Shown here in pieces: positions 27,861 through 36,591 of a stretch of 64,000 bases of DNA. Origin of the DNA: Paraburkholderia heleia NBRC 101817 (GTDB lineage: Bacteria; Pseudomonadota; Gammaproteobacteria; Burkholderiales; Burkholderiaceae); NCBI RefSeq assembly GCF_000739775.1, contig NZ_BBJH01000002.1:62001-126000 (forward strand), in the 5' to 3' direction. Both the position numbers and the translations under genes were made by a program. Every line of letters starts with the position of its first letter. The first letter of the stretch is position 1. The notes under the pieces are model-generated. The model made no database searches. It was not told the DNA's origin and saw only the letters and a list, made by a program, of their open reading frames with translations.

Positions 27861-28318
27861 GACTGCGTGCCCGCCGCCACTTGCCGGATTGCCGCGAGGA
27901 TGCGCATATGCGTGCCGCAGCGGCACAAATTCGGCTGCATGTAGCGGCGAATTTCGTCGTCGGTAGCGCGCGGCGTGCGCTCCAGAAGTGTTTGCGCACG
28001 CATGATCATGCCCGCGATGCAGTACCCGCATTGTGCGGCCTGCTGATCGATAAAGGCCTGCTGCAGCGGCCCCGGATGATCCGCGCTGCCGAGTCCTTCG
28101 ACGGTGCGCACCGGCCGCTCGCCCACGGCCGCGACCGGCAGCAGGCACGAGAACACCGGTTCGCCGCCCACGCTCACCGTGCATGCGCCGCATTGGCCGA
28201 GCCCGCAGCCGAACTTCGCGCCATTGAGCCGCAACTGGTTGCGCAGCACATAGAGCAGCGGCGTGGACGGATCGGCATCGACGGTATGGCTGACGCCGTT
28301 GACGTTGAGCGTAATCAT
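27857..28318 (-). CDS. Molybdenum hydroxylase 2Fe-2S subunit
   Basis: 153 residues. The plant-ferredoxin-type cluster site is CGLGQCGACTV and the second, all-helical cluster site is QCGYCIAGMIM with NLCRCGTHMRI, giving the usual two 2Fe-2S centres of the IorA/CoxS family. It passes electrons from the molybdenum site to the cytochrome c. It has no signal and would be exported by hitch-hiking on the Tat signal of the large subunit. Start and stop each overlap a neighbour by four bases (ATGA). Confidence 0.95.
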   Translation of the reverse strand: MITLNVNGVSHTVDADPSTPLLYVLRNQLRLNGAKFGCGLGQCGACTVSVGGEPVFSCLLPVAAVGERPVRTVEGLGSADHPGPLQQAFIDQQAAQCGYCIAGMIMRAQTLLERTPRATDDEIRRYMQPNLCRCGTHMRILAAIRQVAAGTQS

Positions 28319-29625
28319 CGTGATGGGCTTTCCTTGCGAAGACGCGCCACCGCCTTCGCGTCGAGCGAGGACCATGGGCCGAGCGCGCTGAAGCGCGCAC
28401 GCGTGTAGTTGGCAAGCTCCGCGATCTGCGTGTCCGTGAAGGTGCCGGCGAAGGGAGGCATGAACGACCCAGCCTCGCTCTCGTGCCAGGCGATGCCGTC
28501 GAGCATGATGCGCACCATGTTGCGCGGGCTTTCGGCGTTGACGGCGGTCGAGAGCGACAGTGACGGACGATGGCCGTCGATCGACATCGCCGCGCCTTCG
28601 CCATGGCACGACGCACACGCCGCGGCAAACAGCGTAGCGCCGTTGGCGGGCGCGGTCGAGACATGGACGCCGGTGGCGGCGGGCGGTGCGGCGGCATTCG
28701 GGGTGGACTGCAGTGTCAGCAGGTACGCGGCGATGGCCTCGACATCTTCGGCAGACGCGTCGCCGAGCGAGCGTGTCACGGCGCGCATCGGGCCGGCCGC
28801 CGCGCCGTGCTCGCTGGCGTAGCCGGTGCGCAGATAGGCCGTTAGCTGTGCTTGCGTCCAGGGCCTTGGGCGTGCCGTGAGGTCGTTCAGCGCAGGCGCG
28901 TCCCAGCCCTCGAGGGTGCCGCCCTGCAACGCACGGTCGCGGCGCTCGGCGCCGAGACGATTGAGCGGCGTGTGGCACGCGCCGCAATGACCGAGGCTCT
29001 CGACGAGATAGCGGCCGCGCGCGACCTCTGGTGCCTGTGCGTCCTTCGACGCGTGAGACGTAGCAGAAGCAGCAGACTCAGGCGGCAGATAGAGCCGGTT
29101 CCACACTGCCATGAGCGGGCGCAATCCCAATGGAAAAATCAGCGTATTGTGCGGCGTAGGCGCGTCGACGCTCGCGCGGCTCATCAGCCACGCATAGAGC
29201 GCGGCGATATCGGCGTCGCTCATTTGCGCGAAGTGCGGATACGGAAATGCGGGATAGAGCAGATGCCCGTCGCGCGAAACACCGCGCCGCATCGCGCGCG
29301 TGAACGCCTCGAGCGACCAGCCGCCGATGCCACTGCCCTCGTCCGGGGTGATATTGGTCGAGTAGATCACGCCAAAGGGCGTTTGCAGCGGCAGACCGCC
29401 CGCGAGCGGTTGGCCGGGCGCCGCGGTATGGCACGTCATGCAGTTGCCGATGGCCGCGAGCTTCGCGCCGCGCGCGATGGCCTCGGCGTCGCCCGCAGGC
29501 GGCGAGGGCGCGGCAACGGGTGCAAGTCCTCGCTCCCAGGCACGCGCAACGCGGCCGCCATAGGCAACTGCGAGAGCAAGAAGGACAACGGTCACTCCGG
29601 TAATCCGTACCCGCCTGCCTTTCAT
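28315..29625 (-). CDS. Three-haem cytochrome c subunit of the molybdenum hydroxylase
   Basis: 436 residues. A single N-terminal hydrophobic segment (VTVVLLALAVAYGG) serves as signal or anchor. Three CxxCH haem sites are seen: CMTCH, CGACH and CASCH, each with a later Met that can be the sixth ligand. This resembles the AdhB/gluconate-dehydrogenase-type cytochrome subunits that pass electrons to the quinone pool or an oxidase. It is the first gene of the three-gene operon. The start at 29625 has GGAGG 7 bases upstream; the frame is open for 23 more codons. Confidence 0.9.
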   Translation of the reverse strand: MKGRRVRITGVTVVLLALAVAYGGRVARAWERGLAPVAAPSPPAGDAEAIARGAKLAAIGNCMTCHTAAPGQPLAGGLPLQTPFGVIYSTNITPDEGSGIGGWSLEAFTRAMRRGVSRDGHLLYPAFPYPHFAQMSDADIAALYAWLMSRASVDAPTPHNTLIFPLGLRPLMAVWNRLYLPPESAASATSHASKDAQAPEVARGRYLVESLGHCGACHTPLNRLGAERRDRALQGGTLEGWDAPALNDLTARPRPWTQAQLTAYLRTGYASEHGAAAGPMRAVTRSLGDASAEDVEAIAAYLLTLQSTPNAAAPPAATGVHVSTAPANGATLFAAACASCHGEGAAMSIDGHRPSLSLSTAVNAESPRNMVRIMLDGIAWHESEAGSFMPPFAGTFTDTQIAELANYTRARFSALGPWSSLDAKAVARLRKESPSR

Positions 29626-29807
29626 CGAGCCTCCAGAGCCGTGAGGACCATCGCTCAACATGGCGATCGGCATGCGCCGTTCGATCGCGAGCAAATGACG
29701 TGCCTGGTCCGCGGGTTCTTCACTGTATTACGATGCTGGACCCCGAATGGCCAAAGCGGTGATTTTCTTCTGATTCCCGCGCGCTGATATTCCCGGTGAA
29801 TAGAACG

Positions 29808-29831
29808 GAGGTCAGGCTTTTCCCTGGCCTC
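29808..29831. terminator. Hairpin in the 29.6-30.4 kb gap
   Basis: GAGGTCAGG (29808-29816) pairs with CCTGGCCTC (29823-29831), 9 pairs with one G-U on the plus strand, loop of 6, then TATTTCATTT. On the minus strand it begins at the stop codon of the doubtful 86-codon frame. Direction is therefore unclear. Confidence 0.35.
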
Positions 29832-30091
29832 TATTTCATTTCCGGCGGCCAGATATTCGAATGACCGCCAATGCCGCTTTCGACTTCACAACCGAACCTT
29901 ACGTGCGTGTGTCGTTCGCACGGATCAAACCCGCGCTGCGTCGAACTCCACATATCGATGTGCCCGCGCAGCAAACCGCAATGGCGAACTGAAGCTCGCG
30001 CTCCGGGGTCCTCGCGGCATTGCAGTGCAGGAAATGGCGCGGCGCAGCACGGTGAACCCATTTCCCTGATCTGATCAATTCTGAGTTTCAT
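29831..30091 (-). CDS. Doubtful small Cys/His-containing open frame
   Basis: 86 codons from an ATG at 30091. The composition is more balanced than that of the usual shadow frames (Ile, Asp, Gln and Glu near the start, then several Cys and His, ending SNIWPPEMK), and a hairpin begins at its stop codon. There is no clear ribosome site and I recognise no family. It may be a real small protein or chance. Confidence 0.25.
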   Translation of the reverse strand: MKLRIDQIREMGSPCCAAPFPALQCREDPGARASVRHCGLLRGHIDMWSSTQRGFDPCERHTHVRFGCEVESGIGGHSNIWPPEMK

Positions 30092-30389
30092 TCCAGCTAT
30101 GAAAGAGTGAATCGAAACTTACTGAGCGCGCGGGTTCCATTCGTCGAGAAGTTTCTACAGCCATACATTCATACGCTGTACTAAATGGAAACGATCAATT
30201 TCTTTTGCTGTGCATGGTTACCGTTCCTTGCGCATCCTTACGTCCATATCGAAGCCTGCCGTTCGGCCGCTTCAAGGACATGGATGACGCGAGCCGCAGT
30301 GCGATGAGGATTCGTCGAGCCGCTCCCGCAGATTCCAGGAGGTATTCGCGTGTTGATCCACCTGTTCTGCTGCTCAAAGGAGCCGACTG

Positions 30390-31535
30390 ATGAATAAACC
30401 CTTACTGGCCTTTCTACTTGTGGCGACGGTGGCCGTTGCCGGTTGCGGAGGCTCGGACTCTTCGAGTTCCAACCCGGCGTCGGCTGCGGCTACACCGTCC
30501 GCGCCGAAACTGCTCTCGAACATTACCGTGCCCAATACGACGAGCCCGGCGTTCAGTTTCGACATCAGCTATGTAGAAGCGGGCAGGTACTATCTGGCCG
30601 ATCGCAACAACAAGTCCGTCGACGTCGTCGATACCAGAACGAAAGCGCTGCTCGCGCAGATTCCGGGCAACTTCACCGGCGCGGGCGCGAGCACCGATGC
30701 GTCCGGACCTGACGGCATCGTGGGCGTGACGGGAACGAATACGCTGTATGTAGGGGACGTCGATAGCGTGAAGATCGTCGACACGTCCGCGATGCAAACG
30801 GTCAAGACGATTCCCATCAGCACCTCGGGCTCGCGCGTCGATGAAGGTTGCTACGATCCCGACGACCATCTCATCATGTTTGCGAGCCCCGGCGACACGC
30901 CGCCCTACGTGACCTTCATTTCGACCACGACGCAGGCCGTCGTGAACAGACTGGTATTCAACGGTTCTTCAGGCCTCGAAGCCTGCGTGTACGATCCGGC
31001 CTCGAAGAACTTTCTCATCAACAACGACGGAACCGCCGCCAACCCCGACGGCGAGCTCGACGTGATCACCGCCAGTTCGGTCACGTCGGGCGCGCCTGCG
31101 GTGAGCAAGTCGTTTCCGCTCGGCAAATGCGGCCCTGCCGGCATTGCGCTCGGTCCCAACAGCGACGTGCTGATTGGCTGCGATCCTTCTGCGGGCGATC
31201 CGCTCATTACGCTGATCCTCGATCGCAATACAGGCGCGCAACTCGCGTCCGTGCCGTTCGGCGGCGTAGACCAGGTGGCTTATGATCCAGCATCGAACCG
31301 CTACTTCCTGCCTGCGCGCCACTACGTTACGAGCGGCACTGCGGCGTCTTCGGGCTTTACGCCGACCATGGGTGTGATCGACGGCGCGACGCGCAAGCTC
31401 ATCTATACCGTGGCGGTGGGTACAGGCGCGCACTCGGTCGGTATCGACGGCGGCCTCGGGGAGGTTTTCGTGCCGTACCAGCCCGGGTCAGCGGCGTTCC
31501 CGAATGGCGGGATATCGGTGTTCTCGACGCAGTAG
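30390..31535 (+). CDS. Predicted beta-propeller lipoprotein
   Basis: 381 residues. The signal peptide ends in a lipobox (VAGC, lipidated Cys19), and a Ser-rich tether follows, so it is anchored to a membrane in the periplasm or at the surface. The rest has repeated strands of the YVTN/YncE propeller type: YYLADRNNKSVDVVDTRTK, TLYVGDVDSVKIVDTSAM, MGVIDGATRKLIYTVAVG. These propellers bind surfaces or ligands rather than catalyse reactions. AGGAG lies 8 bases before the ATG. No operon partner. Confidence 0.8.
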   Translation: MNKPLLAFLLVATVAVAGCGGSDSSSSNPASAAATPSAPKLLSNITVPNTTSPAFSFDISYVEAGRYYLADRNNKSVDVVDTRTKALLAQIPGNFTGAGASTDASGPDGIVGVTGTNTLYVGDVDSVKIVDTSAMQTVKTIPISTSGSRVDEGCYDPDDHLIMFASPGDTPPYVTFISTTTQAVVNRLVFNGSSGLEACVYDPASKNFLINNDGTAANPDGELDVITASSVTSGAPAVSKSFPLGKCGPAGIALGPNSDVLIGCDPSAGDPLITLILDRNTGAQLASVPFGGVDQVAYDPASNRYFLPARHYVTSGTAASSGFTPTMGVIDGATRKLIYTVAVGTGAHSVGIDGGLGEVFVPYQPGSAAFPNGGISVFSTQ

Positions 31536-31723
31536 CCGTAAAGGCGGGCGATGGGGAGGCCGTGTTGCGCATACGGGCTTAACCAGACGCAACGCGAGGC
31601 GTTGCGTACGCCAGAAATGCAACCGGCCCACCATCGCAACACACTGCAATGGCGGGCCTCAAAGCAACAAGCGGGCGACTACGGGGCAACAACGACAAAG
31701 CGTGGGCTATTCAGCCTGGCAGG

Positions 31724-31990
31724 TTACTGCGCTGCTTGACCTGCTTGCGACGAACCGCTGTTCACGCCGCCCACTGCGCTGTTTTGCGCAGCGACGCGAG
31801 CTTCAGCGGCTTGAATGTTCGCCGGATATTCATTGGGATTCGAACGAGCGGGATTGAAGCCGGCCTTTTCGACCTGAATCATGTCGGCACGGACTTGCGC
31901 GCGCGTCACAGGCTGGTTCGACTGGGCGAACACGGCAACGGGAGCGGCGAGAGCGGCAGCGATAACGACGGCTTGGACGAGCGATTTCAT
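31724..31990 (-). CDS. DUF4148 family secreted protein
   Basis: 88 residues. A clear signal peptide ends at AVFAQ. The mature part has the family core TRAQVRADMIQVEKAGFNP and YPANIQAAEARVAAQ. Small DUF4148 proteins are numerous in Burkholderia and relatives; their function is not known. A second protein with the same tail pattern is at 59247. It has GGAGGT before the start and stands alone. Confidence 0.85.
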   Translation of the reverse strand: MKSLVQAVVIAAALAAPVAVFAQSNQPVTRAQVRADMIQVEKAGFNPARSNPNEYPANIQAAEARVAAQNSAVGGVNSGSSQAGQAAQ

Positions 31991-32183
31991 GGCAATGACC
32001 TCCAGATTGACTTTCTTCTTTAGCTGCCTACAGGGTCATAAGCAACGATGGAACCAGTTTAGGAGGGTCGTTGATCAGGGTAAATACCTAATAGACGAAT
32101 TCACTGTTTCGACCAGGAGAACAATGCGGACGTGCCCGCAGCGCAAAGTGCCACTTTTCTGAACGTGGCGGGAATGGTTGGGG

Positions 32184-33260
32184 TCAGACCGCGCCGGGCG
32201 TCACGCCGGCCGTATCGACGAACTCCGTCTTCCCCATGCCGCGCGCCTTGGCCCGGTACATGGCGCTGTCCACGGCGCGCATCAAGGTGCGCGCGTCGAG
32301 CGAGCGGCTGCCGGTGCCTTCCGTGAGCAGGCACACGCCGATGCTGCACGACACGGTCACCGGATAGCCGCCGACGGTGCGCATGTCGGCGAGAATTGCG
32401 TGAATGCTGTTGGCGACGGTCAGAGCATCGTTCTTGTCGTAGACGTGCCGGGCCAGCACCACGAACTCGTCGCCGCCCAGGCGTGCGAGCGTATCGCCGC
32501 GCCGCATGCGGCTCACGAGTGCCTCGGCGAAGCTGCGCAGCAGTTCGTCGCCCACCGCGTGCCCAAAGGAGTCGTTCACTTCCTTGAAGCCGTCGAGATC
32601 GACGAGCAGCATGGCGGTGCGATCGACTTCGACGCCGCGCGTAAAGAGCGTACGCCCAATGGCCTGCTCGAGCCGCACGCGATTGTAGAGCCCGGTGAGC
32701 GGATCGGTCGACGCCTGACGTTCCAGCCGGTAGACGAGCACCGCCAGATAGACGGACGTCGCCGCAATGCTGAGCGCAATGCCGAGCGCGGCTGTGAGGT
32801 TGGCGCGCCACCACGGCTGCCAGTGCATCAGGCCCATGATGCCGACGAGCGCCACGGCACAGGAAAGGCCCAGCATGCGCTGGCCATAGCGGCAGCCCGC
32901 GCCGACCAGAAACCAGAAGGCCACCCATAGAAGCGGCAGCGCAGCGGTGCCGCCCACGGCCAGCGCGCCGGTGACGATTGCCTGATCGGCGAACGTGAAG
33001 AGCGTGAGGCGCACGCGCGAGCGCGCTGGCGCAACGGTCACCGCGACATACGTGACGACGCCGAACGCCACATAAGCGGTGACCGCAAGAAGCGTCGCGT
33101 AGAGATGCGTCGAGCGGTAGATCGGGCAGGCAAGGAGGTAGGCGAGAAGCACGACGGAACCGAGCGTAATGCGCAGTACGGCCTGCTCTTTTTCAGGGTC
33201 CTTCGGAAATGCGCGAAACAACGCTTTCCCGGGCCAGGAATATGTTTGCGTTTCGCCCAT
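32184..33260 (-). CDS. Membrane-bound diguanylate cyclase (GGDEF)
   Basis: 358 residues. About six hydrophobic helices in the first 190 residues form a membrane sensor module. The C-terminal GGDEF domain follows (DPLTGLYNRVRLEQ, LVDLDGFKEVNDSFGH, then ARLGGDEF) with an RRGD product-inhibition site nine residues before the motif. It makes c-di-GMP from two GTP. I start at the ATG at 33260 with GGGGGT upstream; an in-frame ATG at 33281 is also possible. It is divergent from the serine hydrolase gene over 273 bases. Confidence 0.88.
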   Translation of the reverse strand: MGETQTYSWPGKALFRAFPKDPEKEQAVLRITLGSVVLLAYLLACPIYRSTHLYATLLAVTAYVAFGVVTYVAVTVAPARSRVRLTLFTFADQAIVTGALAVGGTAALPLLWVAFWFLVGAGCRYGQRMLGLSCAVALVGIMGLMHWQPWWRANLTAALGIALSIAATSVYLAVLVYRLERQASTDPLTGLYNRVRLEQAIGRTLFTRGVEVDRTAMLLVDLDGFKEVNDSFGHAVGDELLRSFAEALVSRMRRGDTLARLGGDEFVVLARHVYDKNDALTVANSIHAILADMRTVGGYPVTVSCSIGVCLLTEGTGSRSLDARTLMRAVDSAMYRAKARGMGKTEFVDTAGVTPGAV

Positions 33261-33533
33261 CGCTGCTACCCCCGCTGTCATTCTGTATTTTGTCGCCCGG
33301 TAGTGTACCCCACACATATTGCATATCGAGGCGCCAAAAAAACGAAATTCAACTGCGTATTGGGCCGATGCGCATTGCATGCCCGGTGCGTGTCAAATAT
33401 GTGGCGTCGTGATCGACAACGCCGCACAATGCGACGCGACGCAACTTTGCCCCGAATGGCGGATACTGTTGCGCGCATCGCGTGCAATTCACCGGTTCCG
33501 AATACGCTCGGTCAATCCGCTAAAGGAGGCGTC

Positions 33534-34799
33534 ATGAGTAGGGAAGGTCAGGTAACGCAGGGCATGTCGTGCGAGCGGCTCGCACGGATCGAACGTTTTC
33601 TCGACGAGAACTACGTTGCCCCCGGCACGCTCGCGGGCGCCGTCACGCAGGTGTGGCGGCGTGGCGAACTCGCGCTGAACTCGGTGCTGGGTCTCGCGGA
33701 CCGCGAACGGCACACGCCGATGGCCGAAGACTCGATCTTCCGCATCTACTCGATGACCAAGCCCATTACGTCGGTGGCGATCATGATGCTGGTCGAGGCG
33801 TGCAAGATCGCGCTCGACGATCCCGTCAGCAAGTACATCCCGTCGTGGGAAAAGCCGGGTGTCTACGCGGGCGGTTTCATGGAGAGCTTCCAGACGCGCG
33901 CGCGCGCGCGCCCGATGCGCGTCGTCGATCTGTTGCGGCATACCTCCGGCCTGACCTACGGGTTTCAGCAGAACACCAACGTCGATGCGGCCTATCGCAA
34001 GCTGAAAGTGGGCGAGCTTGCGACCGCGGGCACGCTCGACGAAATGATCGAGAAGCTGGCCACGCTGCCGCTGGAATTTTCGCCGGGCGATGCCTGGAAC
34101 TATTCGGTTTCCACGGACGTGCTCGGCTATCTCGTCGGCAAGGTCAGCGGCATGGCCTTCGAGGACTTTCTGAAAACGCGGATCTTCGACCCGCTCGGCA
34201 TGGTCGACACGGCTTTTTACGTGCCGCAGGAGAAGGTGTCCCGCTTCTGCGCGTGCTATGCCATCGGCGCGCTCGGCTCGAAGGTCGTCTCCGAAAAGGG
34301 TCCCGAGTTGCAGGACGATCCGCACACGAGCCCTTATCGCGAGCCGCCTTCGTTTGTGTCGGGCGGCGGCGGCCTGGTTTCCACGGCGGCGGACTATATG
34401 CGGTTTTCGCGCATGCTGTTGCAGGGCGGCGAACTCGACGGCGTGCGGCTGTTGGGGCCGAAGACGATCGAGCTGATGACGGCCAACCATCTGCCGGGCG
34501 GTGTGGACCTGCCGCGCCTCTCGCGCTCGATGTTCACCGAAGCGGCTTACGAAGGCGTGGGTTTCGGGCTCGGCTTCGCCACGACGATCGCGCCTGCTTC
34601 CACGCTGATTCCGGGCAGTGCGGGCGACTTTTTCTGGGGCGGCGCGGCCAGCACCTTCTTCTGGGTCGACCCTCGCGAGGACATGATCGTGCTGTTTCTG
34701 ACCCAGCTATTGCCCTCGACCGCGTACCCGATTCGCCGACAGTTGCGCACGCTCGTGTACAGCGCGATCACGGAGTGCGGACGCCAGGCAGCGGGCTGA
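33534..34799 (+). CDS. Serine hydrolase, class C beta-lactamase/esterase family
   Basis: 421 residues of the EstB/LAE5 type. The catalytic Ser-x-x-Lys is S73-M-T-K76 in FRIYSMTKPITSV, and the second motif is the Tyr of NYSVSTDVLGYLVGK. There is no signal peptide, so it is likely a cytoplasmic esterase or amidase rather than a resistance enzyme. AAAGGAGG lies 5 bases before the ATG at 33534; the frame is open upstream but without coding character. A 16-base CG run at 33895-33910 lies inside the gene. Confidence 0.85.
   Translation: MSREGQVTQGMSCERLARIERFLDENYVAPGTLAGAVTQVWRRGELALNSVLGLADRERHTPMAEDSIFRIYSMTKPITSVAIMMLVEACKIALDDPVSKYIPSWEKPGVYAGGFMESFQTRARARPMRVVDLLRHTSGLTYGFQQNTNVDAAYRKLKVGELATAGTLDEMIEKLATLPLEFSPGDAWNYSVSTDVLGYLVGKVSGMAFEDFLKTRIFDPLGMVDTAFYVPQEKVSRFCACYAIGALGSKVVSEKGPELQDDPHTSPYREPPSFVSGGGGLVSTAADYMRFSRMLLQGGELDGVRLLGPKTIELMTANHLPGGVDLPRLSRSMFTEAAYEGVGFGLGFATTIAPASTLIPGSAGDFFWGGAASTFFWVDPREDMIVLFLTQLLPSTAYPIRRQLRTLVYSAITECGRQAAG
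33895..33910 (+). repeat. (CG)8 dinucleotide tract inside the serine hydrolase gene
   Basis: Sixteen alternating C and G bases encode part of TRARARP. Such tracts can slip and can adopt Z-DNA; a one-unit change would shift the frame. Confidence 0.9.
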
Positions 34800-34884
34800 G
34801 TATCCGCGAGTGGGGGCATCACCCATGTCGATGCAACCGGGGCAATTGCGCGCGAAAGCCCGCTCTCGAGCCGCCCGCGCGCAT

Positions 34885-35118
34885 TTACTTGATGAGTCCC
34901 TTCTGTCTCCGGTAGACGTCGGTAGGCAGTCCGCCCCATCCCCAGTTTTCCGTCGGCACCTCTTCGATGACGACGAAGGTCGCTTCGAGCGGTTTGTTCA
35001 ACACGTCGAGCAATAGCTGGCTCACGCCCTTGATCAACTGGGCCTTTTCGTCCGGCGTGACGGAATCCGTGCCGGGCTTGGAGCCCTCGCGTGTAACCTG
35101 AATGGTGACGATCGGCAT
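34885..35118 (-). CDS. 4-oxalocrotonate tautomerase family enzyme
   Basis: 77 residues. Pro is the second codon (MPIVTIQVTREG), so after Met removal it is the catalytic N-terminal proline of the family. The rest (EKAQLIKGVSQLLLDVLNK, FVVIEEVPTENWGWGG) matches the tautomerase fold. It is 77 bases downstream of the SDR gene on the same strand and may act with it on the same compound. Substrate unknown. Confidence 0.9.
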   Translation of the reverse strand: MPIVTIQVTREGSKPGTDSVTPDEKAQLIKGVSQLLLDVLNKPLEATFVVIEEVPTENWGWGGLPTDVYRRQKGLIK

Positions 35119-35195
35119 GTCGCTTTCCTTGATGATGATCGAAGGAGCGCCGGCAGCCGGCGCTCCTGTTTGGCATCGATGGTGTGCCGTGCAGC

Positions 35196-35906
35196 TTAGT
35201 GGCCGGCGACCTGGCCGCCGTCTACGTGAAGGATTTCACCGGTCACGAAGGGGGCCGAGTCGAGATAGAGGATGGCGTTCACAATGTCGCTCATTTCGCC
35301 CATATGACCCATCGGGTGCAGCGCGCCAAGTGCTGCGTGCGTTTCGGGCGCGTGCATCGGCGACTTGATGATGCCGGGCGACACCGCGTTCGCGCGAATG
35401 CCGCGCTTTGCATACTCGATCGCCAGCGAACGCGTTGCGGCGGCGAGACCGCCCTTGGTCAGCGAGGCCAGTACCGACGGCACGCCGTCGATCGCGTGGT
35501 CGACGAGCGTCGTCGTGATACTGAGGACGTGGCCGCTCTCCTGCTTTTCCATCTGCGCAACAGCGAGCTGCGTGATATGGAAGAAACCGCCGAGGTTGAT
35601 GCCCGTGATCGTGGCGTAGTCTTCTGCGGTGTATTGCGTGAACGGCTTCGCCACGAAAATGCCCGCGTTGTTGATGAGCGTATCGACGCGGCCAAAGCGC
35701 GAGACGGCCGTTTCGATCACGCGGCGAGCCGTGGCCGGGTCGGCGATATCGCCCGCCACGGCGATGAGATTGCTATCGTCAGTCTGTTTGATGTTGCGCG
35801 ACGTCGCGACCACCTTGTAGCCGAGCGCGCGGAACGCCCTGGCCGTTTCGGCGCCGATGCCTTGCGACGCACCCGTGACCACGACGACTTTTGGGGATTG
35901 ACTCAT
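35196..35906 (-). CDS. SDR-family protein lacking the catalytic tyrosine
   Basis: 236 residues. The cofactor site is intact (VVTGASQGIG, NNAG) and the C-terminal PFVTGEILHVDGGQ is typical. In the active-site helix the Tyr-x-x-x-Lys is replaced: the sequence is PSVLASLTKGGLAAA, with Ala four residues before the Lys. The nucleotides are clear (GCC TCG CTG ACC AAG). The protein may be a catalytically altered or non-enzymatic SDR that still binds NAD(P). It is first in a unit with the tautomerase. Confidence 0.85.
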   Translation of the reverse strand: MSQSPKVVVVTGASQGIGAETARAFRALGYKVVATSRNIKQTDDSNLIAVAGDIADPATARRVIETAVSRFGRVDTLINNAGIFVAKPFTQYTAEDYATITGINLGGFFHITQLAVAQMEKQESGHVLSITTTLVDHAIDGVPSVLASLTKGGLAAATRSLAIEYAKRGIRANAVSPGIIKSPMHAPETHAALGALHPMGHMGEMSDIVNAILYLDSAPFVTGEILHVDGGQVAGH

Positions 35907-36128
35907 ATAAACCTCGAAGTAAGTTGGACGCTGTTTCTGATCGGGCTTGCTGCGCCGATGTCGACCAATTTACACACCGGTGCTCCTGTTTTAAATACAG
36001 GGCACGGACAAACAGTTGTGAGTCGCAGGAACAAATGCGAGCAAACAGGCTGCGGTGAAAGGACATGGGAATGATGCATCGCTTAGTTCGGAAAACTGAT
36101 TAAATAGAACCGGACTAAGCGCGAATGC

Positions 36129-36476
36129 TCACGCACGGGTCAATCTGGACAGGGGGAGAAAGCCGGGTGCGCGCGGCGGCCGTATGGCCGCCGGCGAATC
36201 GAAGCGGGGTTCAGGAACCCTGTGTGTGCGATCGTGATCGAATTCGAACCGGATCCCGCCCGGTTCGTACACCGTGGTGTGGCGTTTCGGCGCCGGCCCG
36301 AGGTTTTCCGGCGCAAATTCAACTTTCACGCCGGGCCACCCGGACACGCGCACGAAGATATCGGTGAGCGCTTCTTCATTGCCCACGCGCAATGCAAGAT
36401 GATGCAGGCCCACGTGAGTCTCTGTCGAAACAATATAGCGGGGAGGAGCGGCGTCGATAATCGCTTGCCGTTCACA
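36129..36476 (-). pseudogene. C-terminal half of a VOC (glyoxalase/dioxygenase) family gene, truncated
   Basis: The open frame from just after a stop at 36477 reads AIIDAAPPRYIVSTETHVGL, then HHLALRVGN and later YEPGGIRFEFDHD. These are the linker and second beta-alpha-beta repeat of a vicinal-oxygen-chelate protein. The first repeat is missing: a TGA precedes the frame and the divergent marR gene begins only about 115 bases away, leaving no room for it. The last 35 codons (from RTHRVPEP on) look like random extension. No plausible start except a GTG at 36413. I call it a decayed remnant. Confidence 0.6.
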
Positions 36477-36542
36477 TCACTTTTTACCTGGTGTATCGCG
36501 TCGCAGTTTGCCGCGCGCCGCCACCGCGACTCGCTTGCACAC

Positions 36543-36573
36543 ATCTGCAATGTCAGATATATTCTGAATCAGA
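36543..36573. promoter_or_regulatory. Candidate MarR operators before the first marR gene
   Basis: ATCTG-CAATGT-CAGAT (36543-36558) and TCTGA-A-TCAGA (36563-36573) are adjacent inverted repeats built from the same TCTGA/TCAGA halves found before three other genes of this locus. They end 18 bases before the start codon. Confidence 0.55.
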
Positions 36574-36591
36574 TATCAAGGAGGGAAATCG

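Larger units (their letters stand above)
29626..30389. other. Long intergenic region before the lipoprotein gene
   Basis: About 760 bases between divergent genes. Apart from the doubtful 86-codon frame and the hairpin listed below, I see no gene. The part from about 30090 to 30390 presumably holds the lipoprotein promoter; AGGAG precedes that start. Confidence 0.5.

Noticed and set aside
25566..28697. A single 1043-residue frame covering the molybdenum subunit and more
   Set aside because: The part upstream of 27860 overlaps the 2Fe-2S and cytochrome genes in another frame, is arginine/proline-rich, and the ATG at 27860 with a Tat signal and a four-base overlap is a far better start.
33313..33403. 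Inverted CACATATT / AATATGTG 75 bases apart in the dgc/serine hydrolase gap
   Set aside because: Arms are perfect but only 8 bases and far apart; no regulator gene is adjacent, so a link could not be argued.
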